Shown here piece after piece: positions 1 to 8,502 of a DNA stretch of 64,000 bases; the first letter of the stretch is position 1; each line of letters begins with the position of its first letter. A model generated the notes under the pieces. The model searched no databases. It worked only from the letters and a program-made list of their open reading frames with translations, and was not told the DNA's origin. Source of the stretch: Ferribacterium limneticum (GTDB lineage: Bacteria > Pseudomonadota > Gammaproteobacteria > Burkholderiales > Rhodocyclaceae); assembly GCF_020510585.1 (NCBI RefSeq), contig NZ_CP075190.1, forward strand, positions 1,982,001-2,046,000. Direction: 5' to 3'. A program made the position numbers and the translations under genes.

Positions 1-633
1 GAAAATCAGCCGGCGCTTGAGCGAGGTATAGGTCAGATAAGCGTATAGCGTGCCGACCGTCAGCGACGCGATCAAATAGCGAACGCCGCTGCAGGCTTCG
101 ACGACAGACCAGTTACCGCTGGGGATGACGAAGTTCTGCCCTTCGCGGAAAACGGGAATGCCGGTCAGGCGCAAGGCCAGTACCGTAAAGTCGGCGGTCC
201 ATTCCATCAGGCGCGGCAGCAGGAAGTCGCCGACAGGGACTGCAAAGAAGAGAAAGAGTAGCGGGAAGGCCAGGACCTTGCTGATTGGCCAGCCAACTAG
301 GGCCATGATCGCTACGACGATCAAGCCGATGACGGCAAACTGGGTCAGGGCGTTGACAGCGGTTAGATCACCGAGCAACCACAGAAAAACGAAGCCGGCG
401 AGAGGCATGGCAAACCACAGGGTGGCATGCGGGGCAAGCGCTACTGGCCGCTGCCGGTCGCGCCAGATGAGCCAAAGCGCGATAGGCGGCACGATGAGCC
501 CATGGGCGTAGGTTTCTGATCGCCACCAGATCTGCGCCATAGCCTCCAGTGTTCCCCAGTACCAATAGCCGATCCAGAGGAGGGTCAGCGCAATTGCGGC
601 CAGGGTCGGCTTCCAGTTGGGCCGATGGGTCAT
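1..633 (-). CDS. xrtA: Exosortase A (XrtA/EpsH family), 3' part cut by window edge
   Basis: Polytopic inner-membrane cysteine transpeptidase that cleaves the C-terminal PEP-CTERM signal of exported proteins and is thought to link them to surface polysaccharide. The 211 residues present show several hydrophobic segments and the catalytic motif EACSGVRYL with Cys181, followed by the basic SLKRR stretch. The reading frame stays open to base 1, so the C-terminal part with the later conserved Arg is missing. The start is well supported: AGGAGG lies just upstream, and the ATG overlaps the stop of the preceding sugar transferase as ATGA. It is the last gene visible in the EPS operon. Its likely substrate in the window is the PEP-CTERM protein at 16825-17787. 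Confidence 0.93.
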   Translation of the reverse strand, partial: MTHRPNWKPTLAAIALTLLWIGYWYWGTLEAMAQIWWRSETYAHGLIVPPIALWLIWRDRQRPVALAPHATLWFAMPLAGFVFLWLLGDLTAVNALTQFAVIGLIVVAIMALVGWPISKVLAFPLLFLFFAVPVGDFLLPRLMEWTADFTVLALRLTGIPVFREGQNFVIPSGNWSVVEACSGVRYLIASLTVGTLYAYLTYTSLKRRLIF

Positions 634-1841
634 GCTGCAACCTCCTGCAATCCAGGTAGATATTGGTCGATGCTCGCGAGATGGGCTTCCCAGCTATATC
701 GTGTAATCACCCTTTGGCGGGCTGCATTGCCGATGGCAATGCAGCATTCGGGAGCCTGCATCAGTGCGTTGATTTCGCCGATGAAGTCGGTCGGGGTCGT
801 TGCAGTTATCAATTCCTGGCCAATAATAGCGTCGACCGCAGCAGCACATTCGCTGGAAGCAACGACGGGCCGAGCCATGGCCATCGCTTCGAGGATCTTG
901 TTCTGGATGCCGCGGGCGATGCGTAGCGGTGCGACGACGACCGCTGCATGTTGCAGGTAGGGACGAACGTCGGGAACCGTACCCGTGACAGTGACGGTTT
1001 CACCGGCCAAAGCCAGAACTTCCGGCGTCGGACAGCGTCCGACGATGTAGAAACGTAGTTGTGGCCACCGTTCGCATAGCGCCGGCAACATCTCGGCGAC
1101 AAACCAGCGCACGGCATCGATATTCGGCAGATAGTCCATGGCACCCGTGAATACGATGGGTATTTCATCAGCAGCATATGGCGATGCACGATTGTCAATC
1201 GGGGCGAAATAGTCGGCGTCCACACCGTTGCAGAGGGCTTCAACACGAATGGCGCATTCAGGTGCCAGCCGGGTGAAAAGCGCCGCCTCCGCCTCGGTTA
1301 CGAAGAACGAACGTGCCGAGCGGGCAGCAATTTCCCGTTCATAAGCCAGCAGCCGCGCACCTTCCCGACGATATAGCCAGGACATAGGCCAGCGGTGATT
1401 GGGGGCGTATTGCGTCCATTTGGCCGAGTCGACATCGACAAAATCAATGATGACGGGCAGTCGGGCTATCGATTCGATGTACTGAGCCATCGCCGAACTG
1501 AAAACCACAATGGCATCTATATTTTTCTGGCCGCAGATGTTATCAACCCAGTCTTGCAGTCCGGCGTCACGGTAGTAACGCAGGGTTAACGGATCATCGG
1601 CAAGCAAGGCATTTAGGCTACGTATTTTTGCCAATCTAGGATCAAGACGAGCGACATGCAGGTCGCTGCAAAAACTGCGAACCTTCTCGATGTATTGAAA
1701 ATCGTCCGGGTCATCGACAAAGGTGCCGAGAAAAATCTGATTCTTTTCGGCAAGGTGTTTCAGAAGGTGGTACGAACGCACCTTGTCGCCCTTGTTGGGC
1801 GGGTAGGGAAGGCGATGGACGAGATAAAGAATATTCGCCAT
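630..1841 (-). CDS. XrtA-system-associated sugar transferase (GT-B fold)
   Basis: Cytoplasmic glycosyltransferase of the PEP-CTERM/EpsH1-associated family (TIGR03087 type) that adds a sugar to the growing EPS unit. About 403 residues. The N terminus MANILYLVHRLPYPPNKGDK is typical of the family, so I chose this ATG rather than the one 69 bases upstream, which would run into the preceding gene. The C-terminal half has the GT-B donor-site pattern RGIQNKILEAMAM. The start lies 2 bases after the FemAB gene stop, and the end overlaps xrtA by 4 bases, which indicates translational coupling. Confidence 0.9.
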   Translation of the reverse strand: MANILYLVHRLPYPPNKGDKVRSYHLLKHLAEKNQIFLGTFVDDPDDFQYIEKVRSFCSDLHVARLDPRLAKIRSLNALLADDPLTLRYYRDAGLQDWVDNICGQKNIDAIVVFSSAMAQYIESIARLPVIIDFVDVDSAKWTQYAPNHRWPMSWLYRREGARLLAYEREIAARSARSFFVTEAEAALFTRLAPECAIRVEALCNGVDADYFAPIDNRASPYAADEIPIVFTGAMDYLPNIDAVRWFVAEMLPALCERWPQLRFYIVGRCPTPEVLALAGETVTVTGTVPDVRPYLQHAAVVVAPLRIARGIQNKILEAMAMARPVVASSECAAAVDAIIGQELITATTPTDFIGEINALMQAPECCIAIGNAARQRVITRYSWEAHLASIDQYLPGLQEVAA

Positions 1842-1843
1842 GA

Positions 1844-2878
1844 CTAACCAAGATTGCGCACGATGTGCGGCCCAAGCCAGTTGGCAAGGCCAATTGGCAT
1901 GCGCCGCCAAGCTTCGATGAACAGCTTGTATTTGGCGTTGTTTGGGTTGTTCTGGGGAATACTATCGCGCTTGTACAGGCAATACTCGTAGTGGAGCGGC
2001 TGTGGTTCAAAGCCCCAGTTTTTCTTGAAAGCATAGGGCCCGGTTCCGATCTTGCTGCGGCCATAGTCGAAGATACGTAGGCCACGCTCACAGCTCCGCC
2101 GCATCAGTTCCCAGTATTTGAAGTCGTTGGCGGCGAGGTCACGGGCGGCTTCGTCATCACCGGCGTAGTAGGGCAGGACTTCATCCCGGAAGTAGAACGA
2201 GAGCACGCTACTCAGCAGCTTATCTTCGGACGAGGTGATGGTCAGGATCTCGCAATCGTCACCAAAAACTTCGAGCAGTGTGTCGAAATAGCGCTTGGGT
2301 AAGGCCGGTGTACCGTGGCGATGGACATTGTCGGCAAAGAGGGCGAAAAAGCGGTCGCTGCTACGGTCAACCTGACTTTTCAGGCAATTTTTTATTCCTT
2401 TTCGAACCATTGCCCGTTGCTTGCGCGGAATGGCAAGCATGTTTGCTTCGACGTCGGGTTGGATTTCCTTGCGGAAGGTGACATACAAATCCTGCGTCGG
2501 CCAATCGGCGTGTCTAGCGGAAATATTGCGGAACTCGAGGTGATCAACGCCGAGTTTGACTGCCAGTTGTTGGGCCTCGGCTTCGAGACCTGCGATGGCT
2601 TCTCGGTCGCTTGAGGCAACGCCGGCATAAACGGCAAAAGGCAATGAGACAAGGGAATTGCCAAAGAGCCGGCTATTGACGTGCGCCAGAGGCAGAACCC
2701 CGACAATTTCGCCTTCCTTTTCAGCATAGAGGAAAAAGGTGGGGTGTCGGAAAACCTTGCAAATGATTTCCTGCCATTCGGCCCGGTGGAAAAAAGTTGC
2801 GTCGGGACAGGCGAAGACGAATTCATTCCAGTGTTTCACGCTTCCGGGATCGGAAGGGGCCATCTGCTTGATGATCAT
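1844..2878 (-). CDS. FemAB-family XrtA/PEP-CTERM-associated protein
   Basis: Predicted GNAT-fold acyl- or aminoacyl-transferase of the FemAB type associated with exosortase A loci (TIGR03019 type). It probably adds an acyl or amino-acid group to an EPS sugar. The protein is about 344 residues; the C-terminal stretch with DYGRSKIGTGPYAFKKNWGF matches the conserved end of the family. I start at MIIKQMAPSDPGS, because the longer frame runs into the deacetylase gene. The gene is 5 bases after the deacetylase and 2 bases before the sugar transferase. The precise donor and acceptor are unknown. Confidence 0.87.
   Translation of the reverse strand: MIIKQMAPSDPGSVKHWNEFVFACPDATFFHRAEWQEIICKVFRHPTFFLYAEKEGEIVGVLPLAHVNSRLFGNSLVSLPFAVYAGVASSDREAIAGLEAEAQQLAVKLGVDHLEFRNISARHADWPTQDLYVTFRKEIQPDVEANMLAIPRKQRAMVRKGIKNCLKSQVDRSSDRFFALFADNVHRHGTPALPKRYFDTLLEVFGDDCEILTITSSEDKLLSSVLSFYFRDEVLPYYAGDDEAARDLAANDFKYWELMRRSCERGLRIFDYGRSKIGTGPYAFKKNWGFEPQPLHYEYCLYKRDSIPQNNPNNAKYKLFIEAWRRMPIGLANWLGPHIVRNLG
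2361..2400 (-). repeat. Dispersed AT-rich motif copy (GTTGACCGT core)
   Basis: On the minus strand the A/T-rich stretch is followed by CAGGTTGACCGTAGCAG. It lies inside the FemAB gene. It is the most divergent of the copies. Confidence 0.4.
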
Positions 2879-2883
2879 TGGGC

Positions 2884-3729
2884 TCAGGCCTGTATCAGGA
2901 ACAACTGGTCCATCCGTCCCCAGGAAAAATCGGCTAGCAAGCGGTGCAGGCGACTTTCCATGCGGTTGATGTTGACGTAATGGCGAAAGCGCGTTTTGGC
3001 ACCGATGCCCGGGATGCGCGGTTGCCCGCAATCGATTTCCCAGGGGTGGAAATAGAAAACCGCAGAGAGCTGGTCAACCTCGTTAACGCGCCGAATCATC
3101 CAACGCGAAAGTTCATAGGGCATTAACCGAAAATAGCCACCGCCACTGGCAGGCCAGTTACGATTGAAAAATCGCAGCGTGGTCGCCGGTATTTCGAGCA
3201 GATTGCCTATCCTATGGGCATGCCGCGGTGCGTTAGGCATGCCGTAGTGGTCATGATGAATTGGGTAGATGCTCGAACTGTAATGATAGCCAGCTTTTTC
3301 CAGGGTTTCGAAAGCCCAGAGGTTTTTCTCTCCAATCGAAAAACTGGGTGCCCGGTAGCCCTTGACTTCCTCGCCGGAGATATCCTCCAATAGCAGCTTG
3401 GCTACATTGATGTCGGCAAAAAAACTATCTGGCGTCTGGTCACTGACCCGCTCGTGACCATAACCGTGGCTGGCAAGTTCATGGCCATTCTTGACGATGC
3501 TCCGAACTACTGCAGGGTAGCGCTCGGCAACCCAACCCAGGGTGAAGAAAGTGGCCTTGGTCTGATGCTCGTCAAGCATGGCAAGAATGCAGTCGATGTT
3601 CCGCTCAACACGGCATTCGCGAATAGGCCAGTCACTGCGCGGAATATGCGGGGCAAACGCCGAGACCTGAAAGTAGTCCTCAACATCGATGGTCAGTGCG
3701 TTGGACGGAGTGGCTGTCGGCGTTTTCAT
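2884..3729 (-). CDS. XrtA-system polysaccharide deacetylase (NodB homology)
   Basis: Carbohydrate esterase family 4 type enzyme that removes N-acetyl groups from amino sugars of the exopolysaccharide. 281 residues, with no clear signal peptide. The metal site is visible: TIDVEDYF near residues 13-20 supplies the catalytic Asp pair, and SHGYGH (about 87-92) supplies the two His ligands. RAPSF at 126-130 is the third NodB motif. Its presence fits a UDP-GlcNAc-derived polymer, since the epimerase for that nucleotide sugar is the next gene upstream. Confidence 0.92.
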   Translation of the reverse strand: MKTPTATPSNALTIDVEDYFQVSAFAPHIPRSDWPIRECRVERNIDCILAMLDEHQTKATFFTLGWVAERYPAVVRSIVKNGHELASHGYGHERVSDQTPDSFFADINVAKLLLEDISGEEVKGYRAPSFSIGEKNLWAFETLEKAGYHYSSSIYPIHHDHYGMPNAPRHAHRIGNLLEIPATTLRFFNRNWPASGGGYFRLMPYELSRWMIRRVNEVDQLSAVFYFHPWEIDCGQPRIPGIGAKTRFRHYVNINRMESRLHRLLADFSWGRMDQLFLIQA

Positions 3730-3738
3730 TGTGAATCA

Positions 3739-4911
3739 TCAGTTTCGATTGTGACGCTCGATCAGCCAGGTGGCCAGGTCAGCAGCGATACGCTGAGAGG
3801 TTTGACCATCCCAATTCTCCGGCACTCGGCCACTCTTCCCGCGCCCAGCCAGAATTTCCGCCGCATGGTGACGAATAGAATCGAGGTTGCGCCCAACCAT
3901 GGTATTGGTACCTTGCTCGACGGTAATGGGGCGTTCGGTATTTTCGCGCATAGTCAGGCAGGGAACGCCCAGTGCCGTGGTTTCTTCCTGCAGGCCGCCG
4001 GAATCGGTCAGAACGATACGCGCGTTAGCCATCAAACCGAGCATCTCGAGATAACCCTGCGGCGGCAGCATGATCATTTTGGTCTGGTCGATTAAATTGC
4101 CTAGCCCAAAGCGTTCAATGTTGCTTTTAGTGCGCGGGTGCAGGGCGAATACCAGCGGAATCGATTCGGAAATTTCGCGCAGCACTCCTAGCAGGGATGC
4201 AAGTATGTCGGCGTGGTCGACATTGGAGGGGCGGTGCATGGTGACGATTCCAAAACCCTGCGCCCCCTGAATCAATGCTGGGTCGACACCCGCCGCCTGT
4301 AAGCAGTCGGCCGGGCTACGGGCAAATGACCTGTTACTCAGTAATGAGTCGATCATGACGTTGCCGACAAAACGAATCCGCTCGGCGGCGATCCCTTCAC
4401 GCGTCAAATTGTCGGCGGCGCTTCGCTCTGTTGTGTAGAGACGATCTGCCACCTGATCGGTAAGAACACGGTTAATTTCTTCTGGCATGGCGCGATCGTA
4501 GCTACGCAGACCGGCTTCGACATGTACGACCGGAATTCCCTTCTTTACGGCTACCAAGGTACATGCCAGTGTCGAATTGACGTCACCGACGACCAGAACA
4601 CAGGAGGGTTTTTTGTCGTCGACAACAGGTTCGAAACGGCGCATTACTTCTGCCGTTTGAACAGCGTGGCTGCCAGAACCGACTTCAAGATTGATATCCG
4701 GGTGAGGGAGGCGCAAATCTTCGAACAGCTTGTCATTCATGTCCCGGTCATAATGCTGCCCCGTGTGCAGCAGCAGGGTGGGAATAGCCGGTTGATGCGC
4801 AGCGAAGGCGCGCAAAATCGGAGCCATTTTCATGAAGTTGGGCCGGGCACCGACCACACAAATGACGGGGCCTAGGGTAGAGGGCCAGTGGTCAGGCATC
4901 TGCGTTTTCAT
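3739..4911 (-). CDS. wecB: UDP-N-acetylglucosamine 2-epimerase (non-hydrolysing)
   Basis: Interconverts UDP-GlcNAc and UDP-ManNAc in the cytoplasm, supplying ManNAc-type sugar for the EPS. About 390 residues, typical length. Motifs seen: GARPNFMKMAPI at the N terminus, HVEAGLRS with the catalytic acid region, and LTDSGGLQEE near the C terminus. Two ATGs (4911 and 4899) both overlap the end of the upstream ATPase gene; I took the longer, and the true start may be 12 bases shorter. It sits between the XrtA ATPase and the deacetylase in the same operon. Confidence 0.92.
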   Translation of the reverse strand: MKTQMPDHWPSTLGPVICVVGARPNFMKMAPILRAFAAHQPAIPTLLLHTGQHYDRDMNDKLFEDLRLPHPDINLEVGSGSHAVQTAEVMRRFEPVVDDKKPSCVLVVGDVNSTLACTLVAVKKGIPVVHVEAGLRSYDRAMPEEINRVLTDQVADRLYTTERSAADNLTREGIAAERIRFVGNVMIDSLLSNRSFARSPADCLQAAGVDPALIQGAQGFGIVTMHRPSNVDHADILASLLGVLREISESIPLVFALHPRTKSNIERFGLGNLIDQTKMIMLPPQGYLEMLGLMANARIVLTDSGGLQEETTALGVPCLTMRENTERPITVEQGTNTMVGRNLDSIRHHAAEILAGRGKSGRVPENWDGQTSQRIAADLATWLIERHNRN

Positions 4912-5992
4912 TTTCTTTTTGCGGATTGGCCGATGTGCAGTTTTTTGCAAAAAACTGCTGCATCAGGCTTAGTGTTGCGCTATTGATCCGTTCCAGTTGC
5001 GCCAGACTGTTCTCCAGCCTGGCCAGCCGCTCGGCTATATGTTCAGCGCTCAATGTTGCAATCAAGTCTTGCGGGGCTTGTGAAGCATCCGCACAGCCTG
5101 TTGTCGTCGTGACCGAATACGGCGAATTGCAACCCCCTGCGTTGAGGTTGTATTGCTGCGACACCTGTGTTGTGCCACCAATCGTTTCCTCGAAAATCTC
5201 GCGGGCAACTTCGTCGACATCCGCTATATCAAAATTTTTCTGTTGATTGAGATAGCCGAACAGTAATAAACGGTCGCAAACGGAGTTAATGCGCCGGGGG
5301 ATGCCGCTGCTGGCCTTGAAAATTGCTTCAAAGGCAGCGCTGGAAATACTCGGAGAATCCTTGGCACCGGCGTGGTGCAGTCGGTGTTCGATATATGCTT
5401 GGGTTTCGCTGACATCCAGCGGGCCGATATGGCATGTGGCAATCACGCGCTGGCGAAACTGCATCATGTGAGGACTCTGCAAAATTTGCCGGAACTCCGG
5501 TTGCCCAACCAGAAAGCTTTGCAGCAGAGCCTGGTTTCCATACTGGAAATTTGAGAGCATGCGCAGTTCTTCAACGGCCCTGGCTGATAGATTCTGCGCT
5601 TCGTCGACGACCAGAAGACAACGCTTGCCCTTCGTTGTCATGCTGATAAGAAAGGCCTCGAGAGACATCAGAACGTCAGATTTTGCGAGATCCTTCGTCC
5701 GTAAGCCAAAGGCAGCCCCGACCAGACGCAGTGTGTCATCAGCATCGAGTTGAGTGCTGACCAACTGGGCAGCAACAATTTTTTCTGGATCAAGGCTATC
5801 AAGCAGACCACGGACGATGGTTGTCTTTCCTGCACCCACTTCGCCCGTAATGACGATGAATCCCTCGTTTTGATGCATGCCGTACTCAAGATAGGCTTGA
5901 GCACGACGGTGCTGCTTGCTGCCAAAATAGAAGGCAGGGTCAGGATTTAGCTGAAATGGCTTGCTGGCCAGGCCGTAGAAAGATTGGTACAT
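4892..5992 (-). CDS. XrtA/PEP-CTERM-associated AAA ATPase (ExeA-like)
   Basis: Cytoplasmic ATPase of the family always found in exosortase A loci (TIGR03015 type), related to general secretion ATPase ExeA. Its exact role in polysaccharide or protein export is not known. 366 residues starting MYQSFYGLASKPFQLNPDP, the conserved family opening. Walker A GEVGAGKTT is at about 50-58 and Walker B is LLVVDEAQN. The last 50 residues look like a coiled coil ending in NADA. The start is 4 bases after the barrel-protein stop. A much longer open frame upstream is a shadow of the barrel gene. Confidence 0.9.
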   Translation of the reverse strand: MYQSFYGLASKPFQLNPDPAFYFGSKQHRRAQAYLEYGMHQNEGFIVITGEVGAGKTTIVRGLLDSLDPEKIVAAQLVSTQLDADDTLRLVGAAFGLRTKDLAKSDVLMSLEAFLISMTTKGKRCLLVVDEAQNLSARAVEELRMLSNFQYGNQALLQSFLVGQPEFRQILQSPHMMQFRQRVIATCHIGPLDVSETQAYIEHRLHHAGAKDSPSISSAAFEAIFKASSGIPRRINSVCDRLLLFGYLNQQKNFDIADVDEVAREIFEETIGGTTQVSQQYNLNAGGCNSPYSVTTTTGCADASQAPQDLIATLSAEHIAERLARLENSLAQLERINSATLSLMQQFFAKNCTSANPQKENENADA

Positions 5993-5996
5993 AAAG

Positions 5997-7559
5997 TCAG
6001 AAAATAACTGAAACGGTACCGATAATCGCGTTTTCGGTATAGGGATTGGTCGAGCTGTCAAACTCGGTGTGGCGGACACTGATGCTACCTGTTGTCTTGG
6101 CACCGAGCGGTGACGAGAGATTGGCCTGATACATTGCAGTTTTTGCCTTGAGGTCGCTACTGCCTGCTCCGGTACTTTCCTGTCGTGAGGCCATGACGCT
6201 GAGATTTGTGAGGCCGCTGAAGCGATGCGAAAGACTGATAGTGACGCCCCGCTGCCGAATGCTAGTAGTGTTGTTCTGGGAGAAGTCGTCATTGACGGCG
6301 GCGAAGGCAAGCAGGGACTGGCTCTGGTTCCGATTGAACATCACTGTGAGCGAATTGCGAGAACCTTGGAAGGCCATTGCCAATTGCTGGTTGCGTTGAA
6401 CTGTGGCTTGCGATCTCAGAAAATCGCTGGTCACTAGGGCGTTAGACGAAATTGGAAGTTGGCTAATCCCGGCTTTTGCACAAGTATCCAGATCAGGGTA
6501 TAGGCTCGAAATTTGAGGATTCTGAGCACAAATTTGATAATAAAGTGGATAAAAAAGATCATAGACGGTGCCGATGCCAACAGTTGTGAATTGATTTGGC
6601 AACACCGATACATTCTTGGTATCAGAGTAGCTAATACTGCTCAGCGGAAAACGGTGATTAAAGCTATATCGGTGCCCGTCGCCGAAAAAACGGGTTTCCT
6701 TGAAGGCTGAAATCGCGGTTCGTTCTGTTGGAGTCCAATCGAAGCCATAGCCATGAGTGGGGTGAGTCTCCATATTCAGGGATGCGTAGTTATTCGACTC
6801 AGTGCCCCCACTCAACGAAATGCGGAATTGGGGAACAACGGTGTAAGTTACCATGGCGTACAGTCGTTCGGCATCCGATGTACGTCCCTGACTAAAAGTA
6901 GAAGTCTGTTGGGTTGCGTCGACTGACCATTTTAAATTCTGAAATGGAGTGCTACCACGTAACTGTCCGGCCCAGTCAGATAGTTCAGTATTTGATCCCG
7001 CCGAAGCGTTTGCTTGCGTTGTAGACCAGGTGTAACGCAGTGAGTAATCGACGATCCTAGCAATTTGGCCTCGGATATAGGGCGAAAGGCGGTAAGTGGA
7101 TGTCTCGGTACTATTGTTATTGATGTTGGAGCCGCTGGGGGATTGGGGGCCAAATGCCGAGATCGCCTGCTGGGCGATCATGCCGCTGAAGTCCAGAAAG
7201 AGCCAGTTGGTCACCGCTTCAAGCGTTCCAAAAGTGTTTAGAGAGTTTTGGGTACGACTATCTCCAGACGATGTTGAATAAAATTGTCCGCGTACAGCGT
7301 AGTCGAAATAGGCCTTGAGTCGTGTCGTTTTCGCATCAACGCGAATTCCGGGTGCCAGTTCTGTGATTAAGCCGCTTTCCTTGCCATTTTGGCCACTACT
7401 CAATGCTACGTTGTCGCTCCATGTTTCTGTCAATGTTATTCGTGGCGTGATAGCGATGGAGCGGGCGCCTTGTTCCCTGGGTTCGGCTGAGACGGTGCTT
7501 GAAAGGCATCCGATGATGAAACAGCAAGAGATTGATAGGCGAACGGAGTTATTTTTCAT
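5997..7559 (-). CDS. XrtA-system-associated outer-membrane beta-barrel protein
   Basis: About 520 residues with a Sec signal peptide (MKNNSVRLSISCCFIIGCL...SAEP) followed by alternating beta-strand sequence and a C-terminal aromatic (GTVSVIF), as in outer-membrane barrels. It matches the TIGR03016-type protein of exosortase A loci, probably an EPS secretion or outer-membrane partner. I start at MKNN rather than further upstream because the upstream extension only reads the hexanucleotide repeat in another frame. The start overlaps the end of the autokinase gene by 11 bases, and its ribosome-binding region lies inside that repeat. Confidence 0.87.
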   Translation of the reverse strand: MKNNSVRLSISCCFIIGCLSSTVSAEPREQGARSIAITPRITLTETWSDNVALSSGQNGKESGLITELAPGIRVDAKTTRLKAYFDYAVRGQFYSTSSGDSRTQNSLNTFGTLEAVTNWLFLDFSGMIAQQAISAFGPQSPSGSNINNNSTETSTYRLSPYIRGQIARIVDYSLRYTWSTTQANASAGSNTELSDWAGQLRGSTPFQNLKWSVDATQQTSTFSQGRTSDAERLYAMVTYTVVPQFRISLSGGTESNNYASLNMETHPTHGYGFDWTPTERTAISAFKETRFFGDGHRYSFNHRFPLSSISYSDTKNVSVLPNQFTTVGIGTVYDLFYPLYYQICAQNPQISSLYPDLDTCAKAGISQLPISSNALVTSDFLRSQATVQRNQQLAMAFQGSRNSLTVMFNRNQSQSLLAFAAVNDDFSQNNTTSIRQRGVTISLSHRFSGLTNLSVMASRQESTGAGSSDLKAKTAMYQANLSSPLGAKTTGSISVRHTEFDSSTNPYTENAIIGTVSVIF

Positions 7560-8490
7560 GTCCGTACCCGTACCCGTACCCGTACCCGTACCCGTACCCG
7601 TACCCATCTGTCTTGGACGTCCGAACTTGATTAAGCAACATCATCTTGAGCGGACATGATTCAATAGTGGCGATCGCTTGCTTGACGGCTGCTTGTGCTG
7701 TGTTTTCTGCATTAACTACTATGATGACTTGACCCATGTGGGTAGCAAGAACACGTGCCTCAGTGGTCAGTAGCAAGGGAGGGGAATCAAAGACGATAAT
7801 GCGATCACTGTAACGGCTGGCCATGTCGTCAAGGAGGCGAATCATGGTGTCGCTTGCCAGCAGTTCGGTGGCTCGGGGATGTGGCGTGCCGCTAGGCAGG
7901 ATGGAAAGCTTCTCGATATTTGTACGCAGCAAGACGCTCGAGATATCGACGGAGTTCTGTTCCAGTACGTCGAGTAAGCCTTTGGCTGGAGGTAGTCCGA
8001 GCATATTCAGCACTGAAGGTCGAGCCACATCGGCATCGACCAGCATGACGGTATTGTCGAGTTCCATGGCAATGCTTATTGCCAGATTAATCGCTGAAAA
8101 ACTTTTGCCCTCCCCTGGTAGCGCGCTCGTTACCATAATCAGGTTGCCATTGAGTACCGGTGCAGTACCTCGCTTCATCGCGTTGGCAATTAGCGGGCGC
8201 TTGATAACGCGAAACTCGTCAGCAAGTTGGCTGCGGGCGGCATCAGGCGTCAGTAGGCCAGATGCGGAAATAGCCTCAAGATTCAATATGGTTTGCGCGC
8301 TAGCTGGTGGATACGTTGTAGGCTTTGACGCATTCGTTGAATTCAGCTGTTCAGTGGCGACCAGGGGAGCTGACTGGTTAATAGCGGACGCCGGTGGAAC
8401 AACTGGGATATTGGCAGGTTCGTCGGGGAGTTCAACGCCCGCTTGGCGAAGTTGCTCGAGGCGCTTGGCAGCTTGTTCTATCAGACTCAT
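7549..8490 (-). CDS. XrtA-associated tyrosine-protein autokinase (BY-kinase/CpsD type)
   Basis: Cytoplasmic bacterial tyrosine kinase that cycles phosphorylation of its own C-terminal tyrosine cluster to control EPS chain length and export together with the Wzz-type membrane protein encoded just upstream. 313 residues. Walker A SALPGEGKS and Walker A' MLVDADVARPS are present, with FDSPPLL as Walker B. The tail is seven Tyr-Gly repeats followed by HEK, encoded by a perfect hexanucleotide repeat (7562-7603). As in other XrtA loci, the kinase is separate from the chain-length protein. The gene starts 12 bases after the chain-length gene. Confidence 0.92.
   Translation of the reverse strand: MSLIEQAAKRLEQLRQAGVELPDEPANIPVVPPASAINQSAPLVATEQLNSTNASKPTTYPPASAQTILNLEAISASGLLTPDAARSQLADEFRVIKRPLIANAMKRGTAPVLNGNLIMVTSALPGEGKSFSAINLAISIAMELDNTVMLVDADVARPSVLNMLGLPPAKGLLDVLEQNSVDISSVLLRTNIEKLSILPSGTPHPRATELLASDTMIRLLDDMASRYSDRIIVFDSPPLLLTTEARVLATHMGQVIIVVNAENTAQAAVKQAIATIESCPLKMMLLNQVRTSKTDGYGYGYGYGYGYGYGHEK
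7562..7603. repeat. Perfect hexanucleotide tandem repeat, seven copies
   Basis: Seven exact copies of CCGTAC on the plus strand, read as GGGTAC on the coding strand. Within the autokinase frame each copy encodes Gly-Tyr, so the repeat makes up the phosphotyrosine tail. A gain or loss of one unit keeps the frame and changes the tyrosine number. The repeat also covers the region just upstream of the barrel gene start. Confidence 0.97.
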
Positions 8491-8502
8491 CAGTCATCAA
8501 CC

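Noticed and set aside
7562..7603. Tandem repeat considered as CRISPR-like
   Set aside because: Units are 6 bases without spacers and lie in a coding frame.
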